DNA of 54,233 bases from Azonexus sp. Its GTDB lineage: Bacteria; Pseudomonadota; Gammaproteobacteria; Burkholderiales; Rhodocyclaceae. Location of the stretch: the NCBI GenBank assembly GCA_031277255.1, contig JAITMS010000150.1:1-54233 (forward strand). Reading direction: 5' to 3'. Every line of letters starts with the position of its first letter. The stretch's first letter is position 1. The notes under the pieces are model-generated. The model was not told the DNA's origin. It searched no databases and was given only the letters and a program-made list of their open reading frames with translations. The position numbers and the translations under genes were made by a program. Of the stretch, positions 44,139-52,277 are shown one piece after another.

Positions 44139-44167
44139 CCGTTCGGGCTGAGCTTGTCGAAGCCCGT
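44139..44167. repeat. REP core half, R5
   Basis: CCGTTCGGGCTGAGCTTGTC followed by GAAGCCCG, one arm of the REP core; the second arm is not found. It lies between livK and the DUF2007 gene. Confidence 0.7.
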
Positions 44168-44209
44168 TTTAAACCTGCATACTATCACGCAGCCTTCGTT
44201 GAGAATCGT

Positions 44210-44641
44210 ATGCACGATCAGCTTCAGTTTACTGTGGTCGAAATTCATACAGCGCCTTGGGAGGCGCATATTAGTCGCGCCCTTCTGGAATCGGAGGGTA
44301 TTCCTGCGTTCCTGCAAAGCGAGAATCAAATTTGGGCAAACTGGCAGTGGTCGCTTGCCCTTGGCGGTGTGCGCGTAGTTGTGCCTGCGGGTTATGCAGA
44401 GGCTGCTGCAAGCATATTGAAAATTCGGGATGCTGGAGAATTGCAAGCTGCTCTGCTAGCCGAAAATCCATTTGGGCAGCCAGTATGTATGAAGTGTGGT
44501 TCAACAAAATTTATTTCAAGAAAAAGCTGGCTATCCATTACAGCGTCGATATTCATTCTTCTGGTTTTCAGAATTATTTTCCCGCCTATTAAAATGGTCA
44601 AGTGCGCAATCTGTGGAGGGACGATCATTGGAGAAACCTAA
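44210..44641 (+). CDS. DUF2007/putative signal-transducing protein inserted in the liv operon
   Basis: A 143-residue protein. Residues 8-70 match DUF2007 (VEIHTAPWEAHISRALLESE, GVRVVVPAGYAEAA). After that come two zinc-ribbon cysteine pairs (VCMKCGS and KCAICGG) flanking one hydrophobic segment (SITASIFILLVFRIIFP). GC content is much lower than in livK and livH. The TAA stop lies within ACCTAAC, the left box of a possible attC (44636-44642), as is usual for cassette genes. The gene has no evident link to amino acid transport and probably arrived by insertion. Confidence 0.7.
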   Translation: MHDQLQFTVVEIHTAPWEAHISRALLESEGIPAFLQSENQIWANWQWSLALGGVRVVVPAGYAEAAASILKIRDAGELQAALLAENPFGQPVCMKCGSTKFISRKSWLSITASIFILLVFRIIFPPIKMVKCAICGGTIIGET

Positions 44642-44689
44642 CCTTCTTAAACCAGCCGCCTGCGAGAGGCGGTTTGACTGTGGTTTTAT
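44636..44689 (+). other. Hairpin after the DUF2007 gene: attC-like site or terminator
   Basis: ACCTAAC (44636-44642) matches the RYYYAAC box. TTAAACC pairs with GGTTTGA, and the inner stem is CCGCCT/AGGCGG with loop GCGAG. The right box would be GTTTTAT (44683-44689), a poor match to GTTRRRY. The same hairpin could act as a weak terminator, since only three T follow the stem. Confidence 0.4.
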
Positions 44690-44714
44690 CTCTCTATAAC
44701 TGAGCTATATCAGC

Positions 44715-45632
44715 ATGGAATTCTTCCTGCAACAGTGCGTCAACGCCTTGCAATGGGGTAGTTTCTACGCCTTGATTGCCCTCGGCTACACGCTTGTCTA
44801 TGGCGTCTTGCGGCTCATCAATTTTGCTCACGGCGATGTGTTCATGGTCGGGGCTTATCTGGCTTTTTTTATTGCCACGGGTTTTCTCGCGCCGGAGGGG
44901 GCGTTCGGCTTTTCGCGCGAGTTGACCCTGTGGTTGACCATTCCGCTGACCATGATCCTGACTTCCCTGGTCGGGGTGACGCTGGAGCGGGTCGCCTATC
45001 GTCCCTTGATGCGTAAGGGGGCGCACCGGCTTTATGTCGTCATTACCGCCTTGATGTGCGGGCTGATTCTGGAAAACGGCAATCTCGCCCTGCTCGGCGC
45101 CAGCCGCCGCGCCCTGCCGGAACTGCTGGACAAGACGGTCTATCAGATCGGCGGCGTGGCCGTGACCAATCTCAAGTTGTGGGTCATTGTGGCTGCCGTT
45201 CTGGTGTTTTGCGCCTTGCATCTGATCGTCACCCGGACGCGCATGGGCATGGCCATGCGCGCCGTTTCCTGGGATCGCTTCGCCTTGCCCCTGATGGGCA
45301 TACCGCTGGAGCGGGTGATCGTGTTTACCTTCGTCCTCGGCTCGGCCATCGCCGGTCTGGGCGGCCTCTTGTTCGCCATGTCCTATCCGGCGCTCGACCC
45401 TTACATGGGCGCGATGACCGGCTGGAAAGCCTTTATCGCGGCGGTTGTCGGCGGCATCGGCGAGATTCGCGGCGCTTTTGTCGGCGGTTTTCTGCTGGCT
45501 TTTGTCGAAATCATGGTCGCCGCTTTTCTGCCGTCCACTTTCCGCGACCTGTTTGCTTTTTCCACCTTGCTGTTCATTCTCTGGTTGCGGCCAACGGGAC
45601 TTTTCGGCCGGCCGCTGACCAGCAAAATCTGA
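44715..45632 (+). CDS. livH: Branched-chain amino acid ABC transporter permease LivH
   Basis: A 305-residue inner-membrane permease with about eight hydrophobic helices. GSFYALIALGYTLVYGVLRL at the start and IAGLGGLLFAMSYPALDPYM with GWKAFIAAVVGGIGEIRGAF are the family signatures. It forms the channel with LivM. The ATG at 44715 fits the family start. 12 bp separate it from livM. Confidence 0.95.
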   Translation: MEFFLQQCVNALQWGSFYALIALGYTLVYGVLRLINFAHGDVFMVGAYLAFFIATGFLAPEGAFGFSRELTLWLTIPLTMILTSLVGVTLERVAYRPLMRKGAHRLYVVITALMCGLILENGNLALLGASRRALPELLDKTVYQIGGVAVTNLKLWVIVAAVLVFCALHLIVTRTRMGMAMRAVSWDRFALPLMGIPLERVIVFTFVLGSAIAGLGGLLFAMSYPALDPYMGAMTGWKAFIAAVVGGIGEIRGAFVGGFLLAFVEIMVAAFLPSTFRDLFAFSTLLFILWLRPTGLFGRPLTSKI

Positions 45633-45644
45633 CGGAATCCCCGT

Positions 45645-46796
45645 ATGCGGCGTTACACCATCAACATGCTCCTCGCTCTGGCCGCCGTGCTGCTCGTGCT
45701 CATGGCGCAGACCAACCTGATGGATAAATACGCGCTGCAAATCGTGATGCTGATCGGCATCAACTGCATTTTCGCCACCAGCCTCAATCTGGTGAACGGC
45801 TACATGGGCGAATTTTCCTGCGGCCACGCCGGTTTCATGTGCGTTGGCGCTTATGTCGGCTCGCTGCTCTCCGTCGCCTTTTTCAGCGATTCGGCGCTGT
45901 TCGGCCAGGCCCTGTTCGGGCCAGAATGGGCTTTGGCGCTGTTCCCGCTGGTGCTCATCGGGGCTATGATCGCCGCCGCCGTCGCCGGGCTGCTGGTGGC
46001 GCTGCCGTCATTCAGGACGCGCGACGATTATCTCGCCATCATCACCATCGCCGCCAATTACATCGTCATTTCAATCATCGAGAATATCGACGCCATCGGC
46101 GGCCCGCGCGGTTTTTCCGGGATGAAGAAAACGGTCAACGCGATGGCCGATTCGGTCAACACCCTGCTCGATGGCTTTGTCGGTTTCCTGGGATTCGACT
46201 TTGTCGTCTCCGATTCCGACTACGCCATGTCGGCTGCGGTGGTCATGCTGATCTGGACGCTGATAGGCGCTTTTATCTGCGTCCAGGTCATCCGCCGCCT
46301 GATGACCAGCACCTATGGCAAAAGCATTTCCGCCATCTGCCAGAACGAAGTGGCGGCGGAAATCATGGGCATCAATACCAATCGCGCCAAAATCATGGCC
46401 TTTATGATTTCCTCCGGCCTGGGCGGTCTGGCGGGCGTGCTTTATGCGCATGTTTATGGCTATGTCAATGCGCAATCCTTCAACCTGCTCAAATCGACCG
46501 AAGGTCTGGTCATGGTCTATCTCGGCGGCATGGGTTCGCTGTCCGGCGTCTTGCTGGCGGCGGTCGCGTTCACGCTGCTGGTCGAATTGCTGCGCTTCGT
46601 CATCCCCTGGCTCAACACCACGCTGCACGAGGTCAATCTGCTGCCCGCCGACTATCAACTGGACCAGATCTGGACCTGGGTCATCATTCCGCTCATGCTG
46701 ATATTACTGATGCAGTTTCGTCCGGAGGGTTTTCTCGGCAACCGGGAATTGACGCATGTTTTCCCCGGCCTGAAACGCTGGTTTACCTTGAAGTGA
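45645..46796 (+). CDS. livM: Branched-chain amino acid ABC transporter permease LivM
   Basis: A 383-residue permease with about ten transmembrane helices. INCIFATSLNLVNGYMGEFS near residue 40, the EAA-like loop with GKSISAICQNEVAAEIMGIN and GGMGSLSGVLLAAVAFTLLV identify it. GFSGMKKTVNAM lies in a periplasmic loop. It overlaps the region just before livG by a few bases, and is cotranscribed with livH. Confidence 0.95.
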   Translation: MRRYTINMLLALAAVLLVLMAQTNLMDKYALQIVMLIGINCIFATSLNLVNGYMGEFSCGHAGFMCVGAYVGSLLSVAFFSDSALFGQALFGPEWALALFPLVLIGAMIAAAVAGLLVALPSFRTRDDYLAIITIAANYIVISIIENIDAIGGPRGFSGMKKTVNAMADSVNTLLDGFVGFLGFDFVVSDSDYAMSAAVVMLIWTLIGAFICVQVIRRLMTSTYGKSISAICQNEVAAEIMGINTNRAKIMAFMISSGLGGLAGVLYAHVYGYVNAQSFNLLKSTEGLVMVYLGGMGSLSGVLLAAVAFTLLVELLRFVIPWLNTTLHEVNLLPADYQLDQIWTWVIIPLMLILLMQFRPEGFLGNRELTHVFPGLKRWFTLK

Positions 46797-46802
46797 TTGC
46801 TC

Positions 46803-47570
46803 ATGCCGCTCCTTGAAATCTCCGGTCTGACGCAACGCTTCGGCGGCCTTCAGGCGCTCACCGATTTTTCCTGCCGACTGGAAGAAGGCGAACTGGTCGG
46901 CCTGATCGGCCCCAACGGCGCGGGCAAAACGACGGTGTTCAACATCGTCTCCGGTTTTTACAAGCCGAGCGCCGGCCAGGTCGTGTTCGCTGGCCGAGAG
47001 ACCAACGGCCTCAAGCCGCACCGGATCACGGCGCTCGGCATGGCGCGGACATTCCAGAACATCCGGCTGTGGCACGACATGACGGTGCTCGACAATGTCC
47101 GCCTGGCCCGCTCGGCCTGGCTGGGTTACGGCCTGTGGAGCGCCGTGCTGCGCACCCCAGGCTATTTCCGCGCCGAAAAAGCCATCGAAAAGCGGGCGCG
47201 CGACGTGCTGGAAATGATGGCCTTGACCCACTACGCCGACGAATTCCCGAAAAACCTGCCCTACGGCCTGCAACGCCGCGTCGAACTGGCGCGGGCGCTG
47301 GCGGGCAACCCGCGGCTGCTGTTGCTCGACGAACCGGCGGCAGGCTTGAACTCAGCCGATGCCGACGACCTGATCCGCCTCATCCGCTGGCTGCATGATG
47401 AATTCAAATTGACCATCTGGATGATCGAACACCAGATGAAAGTGGTGATGAGCCTGTGCCAGCGGCTGACCGTGATCGACTTTGGCCGCGTCATCGCCTC
47501 CGGCCTGCCGCAAGAAGTGCGGAACAGCCCCGAGGTCATCAAGGCTTACCTCGGGGATGACACACTCTGA
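46803..47570 (+). CDS. livG: ABC transporter ATPase LivG
   Basis: A 255-residue ATPase. Walker A is GPNGAGKTT, the Q-loop lies in ARTFQNIRLW, the signature is LPYGLQRRVELARAL (YGLQR replaces LSGGQ, normal for LivG), and Walker B is LLLLDEPAAGLN. The H-loop is MIEHQMKVV. The ATG at 46803 is preferred over a TTG 6 bp upstream. The TGA overlaps the livF ATG. Confidence 0.95.
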   Translation: MPLLEISGLTQRFGGLQALTDFSCRLEEGELVGLIGPNGAGKTTVFNIVSGFYKPSAGQVVFAGRETNGLKPHRITALGMARTFQNIRLWHDMTVLDNVRLARSAWLGYGLWSAVLRTPGYFRAEKAIEKRARDVLEMMALTHYADEFPKNLPYGLQRRVELARALAGNPRLLLLDEPAAGLNSADADDLIRLIRWLHDEFKLTIWMIEHQMKVVMSLCQRLTVIDFGRVIASGLPQEVRNSPEVIKAYLGDDTL

Positions 47571-48292
47571 TGCTACAGGTCAGCAATCTCAAAGCCGCTT
47601 ACGGCAAGATCGAAGCCTTGCACGGCATTTCCTTTCAGGTGAACCGGGGCGAGATCGTCACCCTGATCGGCGCCAACGGCGCCGGTAAATCGACCACCCT
47701 CAAGGCGCTGATGCGCCTGCGCCCGCCCGAATCCCCCGTCGTCACCGGCGGCGACATCACTGTCGACGGTGTTTCCCTCCTCGACATGGCCGCCCATCGC
47801 GTCGTCGCCGACATCGGCATGACCCTCGCCCCGGAAGGGCGGCGCATCTTCGGCAACCTGACGGTCATGGAAAACCTGCAACTGGCCTCCTGGTCGCGCC
47901 GGGAACAAGACACCGACAAGGCCATCCGCCATATCTTCGACCTTTTCCCGCGCCTCGCCGAACGGGCCAGACAAAGAAGCGACACCCTCTCCGGCGGCGA
48001 ACAGCAAATGCTCGCCATCGGCCGCGCGCTGATGACCCAATGCGCCATCCTGCTCCTCGACGAACCCTCGATGGGCCTCGCCCCGCTCATCATGTACGAC
48101 ATGTTCCGCACCCTCAAAAAACTCAACGCCGAAGCCGGGCTGACCCTCATCATCGTCGAACAAAACGCCCACCTCGCCCTGCAAGTCGCCGACCGCGGCT
48201 ACGTCCTCGACACCGGCCAAATCGTCGCCGAAGGCCCGGCCCAGGAACTCCTCCACCGACCGGAAATCAAGGCGGCGTATCTGGGCGGGTAG
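47570..48292 (+). CDS. livF: ABC transporter ATPase LivF
   Basis: A 240-residue ATPase. Walker A GANGAGKST, signature LSGGEQQMLAIGRAL, Walker B ILLLDEPSMGLAP and H-loop IVEQNAHLAL are complete. It ends with the LivF-typical ELLHRPEIKAAYLGG. Its last codons lie 16 bp before the next gene. With LivG it powers the LivH-LivM channel. Confidence 0.95.
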   Translation: MLQVSNLKAAYGKIEALHGISFQVNRGEIVTLIGANGAGKSTTLKALMRLRPPESPVVTGGDITVDGVSLLDMAAHRVVADIGMTLAPEGRRIFGNLTVMENLQLASWSRREQDTDKAIRHIFDLFPRLAERARQRSDTLSGGEQQMLAIGRALMTQCAILLLDEPSMGLAPLIMYDMFRTLKKLNAEAGLTLIIVEQNAHLALQVADRGYVLDTGQIVAEGPAQELLHRPEIKAAYLGG

Positions 48293-48308
48293 GGTGCCGG
48301 TAAAGAAA

Positions 48309-48956
48309 ATGAAAAAAATACTCTCCTTGACCACTTTTGCTTTTGCGCTATATGGCAGCGAACTGTTTTTGGCTCTTGTTCTCAGCCAGGATTGGGTCAG
48401 CAAGGCGACGGTTCTCGTTTCTCTTGCCGACGCGCTGAAGTCGATTTTTCCGGTGATTGGCAATTTTGACCGTATCGCCGACTACCCGGAAGGGCTTAGG
48501 GTTTTTTTGGCGATAACTATTTTGCTGATGCCTGTAAAAATGCTTTTTTTATATAAATGCTTTATCGCCAAAGAAAGTTTTTACAAAAATTTCATTATCT
48601 CCCCTTTCTCCCGTGATAAAGGAGTAAAGACATCTGATTTTGTTCATTCCAGGGATGTCAGCAAATACAAGGAGCAGAGATCGCTTCTGTCTGTGGCGTT
48701 TGTTTCTTTTATGATTGTGCTGTTTGCTTTTGGAGCGTTATTTGAATGTAGTATGTATGGCTATGAAATATCAGAAGGGAAAAGGACTCTTGTAAGCATA
48801 GAGGCCAAGTATAAAGCTATCGCTTATGGCGGATTAGGTGCATGGCTTGCTTGGTCGTGTATTCAGATGACAGTTTATTCAACTGTAGCAACAGCCGCGA
48901 TTTGCGTTATACGAGACTGGATTTTGTTTATTTTTCAGAAACCAAGGAGAGATTGA
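48309..48956 (+). CDS. Hypothetical membrane protein
   Basis: A 215-residue protein with four hydrophobic segments: near 7-27, 60-80, 125-145 and 180-205. A basic loop lies between the second and third (FSRDKGVKTSDFVHSRDVSK). GC content is low and codon use differs from livF, so it is probably acquired. It is followed directly by repeat copy B. No family recognised. The ATG at 48309 is chosen; a GTG at 48294 is also in frame. Confidence 0.65.
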   Translation: MKKILSLTTFAFALYGSELFLALVLSQDWVSKATVLVSLADALKSIFPVIGNFDRIADYPEGLRVFLAITILLMPVKMLFLYKCFIAKESFYKNFIISPFSRDKGVKTSDFVHSRDVSKYKEQRSLLSVAFVSFMIVLFAFGALFECSMYGYEISEGKRTLVSIEAKYKAIAYGGLGAWLAWSCIQMTVYSTVATAAICVIRDWILFIFQKPRRD

Positions 48957-48960
48957 ATCG

Positions 48961-49053
48961 GTAGGATGGGTGGAGCCGCAGGCGATACCCATCATGGTCA
49001 TACGCGGCAAGGCCCCGATTTGATGGGTTTCGCTGCGCTCTACCCATCCTACG
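48961..49053. repeat. Palindromic GTAGGATGGG-type repeat, copy B
   Basis: 93 bp in inverted orientation to copy A (42742-42838). The outer arms GTAGGATGGGTGGAGCCGCA and GCGCTCTACCCATCCTAC match it. The middle differs. The rlhA stop codon (TAG, 49051-49049 on the minus strand) is part of its edge. Confidence 0.85.
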
Positions 49054-50995
49054 GGGCTACCGGGAGAATGTGCAGTTTGACGCCCTTCTTCATCTTGCCG
49101 ATGACGTGCATTTCGCAGGCTTTGCAGTCGAATTTTAGGAGGAGCCGCTCGTTGCCGTTGATGAGGGTCATCGGGTCGGGTTTGAGGTGTTTGATTTCTT
49201 TGGGGCAGAGGTTGAAGCTGTGGCGCAGGCAGTGGCGGGTAATCATCAGGGAGACCATGCCTTTTTCCTGGCCGCTCTCGAAGGCGTCGTCAATCAGTTT
49301 GACGCCGTGTTTTTCGTAAAAGGCGCGGGCTTTTGAGTTGAACACATTGCCGAGGTAGCTCAGTTCCGATTCCGGGTAGGGGGCCGCTTGGGCTGTGGGC
49401 AGGGCGCGCGGCGGGCGCGGGTGGGTGGCAATGCGGGCGGCTGCGAGTTTTTCGGCGCAAGCGCGGCGCAGCGCGTTGATGGCGGCGGGCGGGAGGAACC
49501 ACGGTTCCTGGAGGCGGAGTTCGACTGTTGCGACGGTAAACATCGTCTGGCCGAATTTGCCGAGATTTTCCTTGAGCCGGGCGGCGACCGTTGCGGCGTC
49601 GCGGGCGTGGTCGAGGCCGGTTTTGGGTAGATCGACGGCGGCCTGGACGTGATCTTCGTCGGTCAGCGTCAGCGTGAAATGATCGGCGTGTTCGGCGAAG
49701 CAGAGGTTTATGGCGATGCGGCGGTCGGCGGAGTCTTTTTCGAGCGTCCGCTCGAATGCCTGGTCGCGGTTGCGAAAGAGGGTTGCGCCTGCCGTCAGTT
49801 CGGGCGGCATGGCGGCGGGGTAGAGGCGTTGCCCTGCGACGCGGTTGATCCGCATTCCTTGAATGTCGCCGTGGGCGTCGTAAAAACAGAGGCCGTCGCC
49901 GTTGTGTAGCGGCTGTTCGGCGGCAATGTCGAGCCAGCCGTCGCCGATGGCGGCGACTTCGCCAAGCGGCTGGCCGACGAAGGCGGGGGAATCGAAGGCG
50001 GCGATATCATCCTGGCGGCCTCCGGTGAAGTAGTCGGTATAGCCGCGATTGAAGGTTTTGTCGGGCTGCGGCGTAAAGCTGAAGGTCGAGCGCCCTGAGG
50101 CGGCGCGTTGATATTGCGGGTCGTCGGCGATGATCTGGTCGAGCAGTTGCCGGTAATGGGCGGTGATGTTCTTGACGTAGGCGAGGTCTTTCAGGCGGCC
50201 TTCGATTTTGAAGGAACTGACGCCCGCTGCGATCAGCGCCCGCAGGTTGGCGCTCTGGTTGTTGTCCTTCATCGACAGCAGATGCCGGTTTTCGGCGATG
50301 GTGCGGCCCTTGTCGTCGAGCAGGCTGTAGGGCAGGCGGCAGGCTTGCGAGCATTCGCCACGGTTGGCGCTGCGTCCGGTATGGGCGTGGCTGAGATAGC
50401 ACTGTCCGGAATAAGCGACACATAGGGCGCCATGCACGAAATATTCCAGTGTAATGTCGGTCTGGCGGGCGATGGCGGCGATTTCGGGGAGGCTCATCTC
50501 GCGCGCCAGAACGATTTGCGAAAAGCCAACGTCAGCGAGAAAACGGGCCTTGGCCGGGCTGCGGATGTCGGTCTGTGTTGAGGCGTGGAGCTGGATCGGC
50601 GGCAGATCGAGTTCGAGCAGGCCCATGTCTTGAATAATCAGGGCGTCGGCCCCGGCGGCGTAGAGCTGGTGCGCCAGCCGCCGGGCGCTTTCCAGTTCCT
50701 TGTCATGGAGGATGGTGTTAAGCGTAACGAATATTTTGGCCCGGTAGCGATGGGCGAAATCGCATAGGTGTTGGATTTCAGCGACAGAATTGCCCGCGCC
50801 ATAGCGGGCGCCAAATGCCGGGCCGCCGATATAGACGGCATCGGCCCCGTGCTTGATGGCTTCAATGCCAAAGCGGGCGTTTTGAGCAGGGGCGAGGAGT
50901 TCGAGGGGCGGGCGCGGGCGGTGGCCCCTCTCCCCTCGTGGGAGAGGGGTTGGGGAGAGGGGGAGGGCGTTCGCTGGATGTGTTGGTCGCTCCAT
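49049..50995 (-). CDS. rlhA: 23S rRNA 5-hydroxycytidine C2501 synthase, peptidase U32 family
   Basis: A 648-residue U32-family protein, close in length to E. coli RlhA (about 653), which hydroxylates C2501 of 23S rRNA in a prephenate-dependent reaction. Typical segments are KHGADAVYIGGPAFGARYGA, ALIIQDMGLLELDLPPIQLH, FVHGALCVAYSGQCYLSHAH, NRGECSQACRLPYSLLD and FKIEGRLKDLAYVKNI. The late cysteine pair is in KFDCKACEMHVIGKM. The N-terminal 30 residues are unusual: PLSPTPLPRGERG is translated from a CCTCTCCC repeat. A methyltransferase gene lies 8 bp upstream, and the TAG stop comes from repeat copy B. Confidence 0.88.
   Translation of the reverse strand: MERPTHPANALPLSPTPLPRGERGHRPRPPLELLAPAQNARFGIEAIKHGADAVYIGGPAFGARYGAGNSVAEIQHLCDFAHRYRAKIFVTLNTILHDKELESARRLAHQLYAAGADALIIQDMGLLELDLPPIQLHASTQTDIRSPAKARFLADVGFSQIVLAREMSLPEIAAIARQTDITLEYFVHGALCVAYSGQCYLSHAHTGRSANRGECSQACRLPYSLLDDKGRTIAENRHLLSMKDNNQSANLRALIAAGVSSFKIEGRLKDLAYVKNITAHYRQLLDQIIADDPQYQRAASGRSTFSFTPQPDKTFNRGYTDYFTGGRQDDIAAFDSPAFVGQPLGEVAAIGDGWLDIAAEQPLHNGDGLCFYDAHGDIQGMRINRVAGQRLYPAAMPPELTAGATLFRNRDQAFERTLEKDSADRRIAINLCFAEHADHFTLTLTDEDHVQAAVDLPKTGLDHARDAATVAARLKENLGKFGQTMFTVATVELRLQEPWFLPPAAINALRRACAEKLAAARIATHPRPPRALPTAQAAPYPESELSYLGNVFNSKARAFYEKHGVKLIDDAFESGQEKGMVSLMITRHCLRHSFNLCPKEIKHLKPDPMTLINGNERLLLKFDCKACEMHVIGKMKKGVKLHILPVAP
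50922..50970. repeat. CCTCTCCC-type repeat inside the 5' end of rlhA
   Basis: GGCCCCTCTCCCCTCGTGGG then GAGAGGGGTTGGGGAGAGGG, a hairpin repeat also seen in part at 117-135. Read in the rlhA frame it yields SPTPLPRGERG, which has no counterpart in E. coli RlhA. Confidence 0.7.
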
Positions 50996-51003
50996 GTTCA
51001 CGT

Positions 51004-51825
51004 TCAATAAATAAAGCGACTGGCGAGGTTTTCGATATGGAAGGCCGACAAAATGGCCTCGGCCCGCTCGCGGGCGTTCTGGCGTGGCGCACCACGTCGG
51101 CTGGCAAGGATCAACTCGTTTTTCAGCGAATGTTCCCAGCCGACCAGTTCCGTGACCGTTACCGCGTAGCCATGCGCTTCGAGCAGCAGGCAGCGCAGGA
51201 CATTGCTCAGGTGGCTGCCGAGTTCGCGGCTGTGCAGCGGATGCCGCCACAATTCGGCAAGCGGCGTCTGGCCCAGCGATTCGTTCTTTCTGGCGCGCAG
51301 GGCGGCGGCGACTTCGGCCTGGCAGCAGGGGACGAGGACGATATGAGTGGCCTGCCGGTCAAGCGCGAAGCGGATGGCGTCGTCGGTCGCCGTATCGCAG
51401 GCGTGGAGGGCGGTGACGACATCGACGCGGGCCGGTAATTCGGGCGCGGCAAAGGATTCCTCAACCGTCGAGGCAACAAAGCGCATCCGTTGAAAGCCCA
51501 GCCGAGCGGCGAGTTCGCGGGATCGGGCAACGAGTTCGGGGCGGCTTTCGATGCCGATGATTTCGCCGCTGGCACGGTTCTTGATATACGAATCGTAGAG
51601 AAGAAAGCCGAGATAGGACTTGCCAGCGCCATGATCGACCAGCGTTTCGGCATCAGGCAGCAGCGGCTCGATGAACTGGAGCAGGTGATAGACCTGTTTG
51701 AGTTTGCGGCGGCTGTCCTGATTGAGTTTGCCGTCGCGGGTCAGGATGTGCAGTTCCTTCAGGAGTTCGAGGGACTGTCCGGGGCGGATTTCCGGGGCGG
51801 CGGCGGGGATGTTCGGCTTCTTCAT
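51004..51825 (-). CDS. Class I SAM-dependent methyltransferase
   Basis: A 273-residue methyltransferase. The SAM-binding motif I is TLVDHGAGKSYLGFLLYDS, motif II GIESRPELVARS, and the later DVVTALHACDTATDDAIRFA and THIVLVPCCQAEVAAAL match the Methyltransf_32 (GSTCD-like) type. Substrates of that group are not established; RNA is likely from the context. Its TGA lies 8 bp before the rlhA ATG, so the two form an operon, which may act on the same RNA. Confidence 0.82.
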   Translation of the reverse strand: MKKPNIPAAAPEIRPGQSLELLKELHILTRDGKLNQDSRRKLKQVYHLLQFIEPLLPDAETLVDHGAGKSYLGFLLYDSYIKNRASGEIIGIESRPELVARSRELAARLGFQRMRFVASTVEESFAAPELPARVDVVTALHACDTATDDAIRFALDRQATHIVLVPCCQAEVAAALRARKNESLGQTPLAELWRHPLHSRELGSHLSNVLRCLLLEAHGYAVTVTELVGWEHSLKNELILASRRGAPRQNARERAEAILSAFHIENLASRFIY

Positions 51826-51936
51826 CGGGCGTGATTATCGCATTCGGGAGACGATGATTTTTGTGTCAACGGAATCGAAATCACGTCGTTATTCGGCGCA
51901 TGGTGCTCACCGCACCGCACTTTAACGGAGAAGCAA

Positions 51937-52215
51937 ATGGGCAGTCTGAGCAATGAATCCTTCGAACAGTTTCTGGATTCCCTGAAAAAAGCGGGTATTG
52001 CAATTTCGAACGAGGCCGAACTGCGCGAACGGCTGGCCGAAGCCCAACGCTGGCGCTATGCCTTCCAGACGCTCGCCGCCAACGGCAAGACCATCGGCAT
52101 CTGTTTTGAAGACCACTCGGAAGGCCGCAACGAAGCCGAAATTGACCGGGCCTTTAACGATTTTCAGTTTTCCGAAAAAAGCAAGGCGGTTTTTTCCGCC
52201 AGCCTGCGCCACTGA
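51937..52215 (+). CDS. Small hypothetical protein
   Basis: A 92-residue, mainly helical and charged protein (ESFEQFLDSLKKAGIAI, EAELRERLAEAQRWRYAF, AEIDRAFNDFQF). Resembles small Nif11-like leader proteins in size and early helix pattern (short E/L-rich start), but I see no precursor or modification enzyme gene near it. ACGGAGAAGC lies before the ATG. A strong terminator follows. Confidence 0.6.
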   Translation: MGSLSNESFEQFLDSLKKAGIAISNEAELRERLAEAQRWRYAFQTLAANGKTIGICFEDHSEGRNEAEIDRAFNDFQFSEKSKAVFSASLRH

Positions 52216-52240
52216 GCCGCTACGCCACTGAATCACACCA

Positions 52241-52266
52241 AGCCGCGCCGAGAGCGCGGCTTTTTC
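52241..52266 (+). terminator. Intrinsic terminator
   Basis: Stem GCCGCGC (52242-52248), loop CGAGA, stem GCGCGGC (52254-52260) and five T. It ends the small plus-strand gene; being symmetric with A residues on the left, it may also serve the ATPase gene on the minus strand, whose stop is 12 bp away. Confidence 0.85.
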
Positions 52267-52277
52267 GTATCTGGTTT

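Noticed and set aside
44694..45827. 377-codon minus-strand frame opposite livH
   Set aside because: Polar H/Q/D-rich translation that mirrors hydrophobic permease codons.
51004..51250. An 85-residue upstream extension of rlhA
   Set aside because: It would read through the methyltransferase gene in another frame; the ATG at 50995 gives a length close to E. coli RlhA.
51937..52215. Nif11-type leader peptide of a RiPP cluster
   Set aside because: Size and helix pattern are only vaguely similar, there is no double-glycine leader end and no modification enzyme or exporter nearby.
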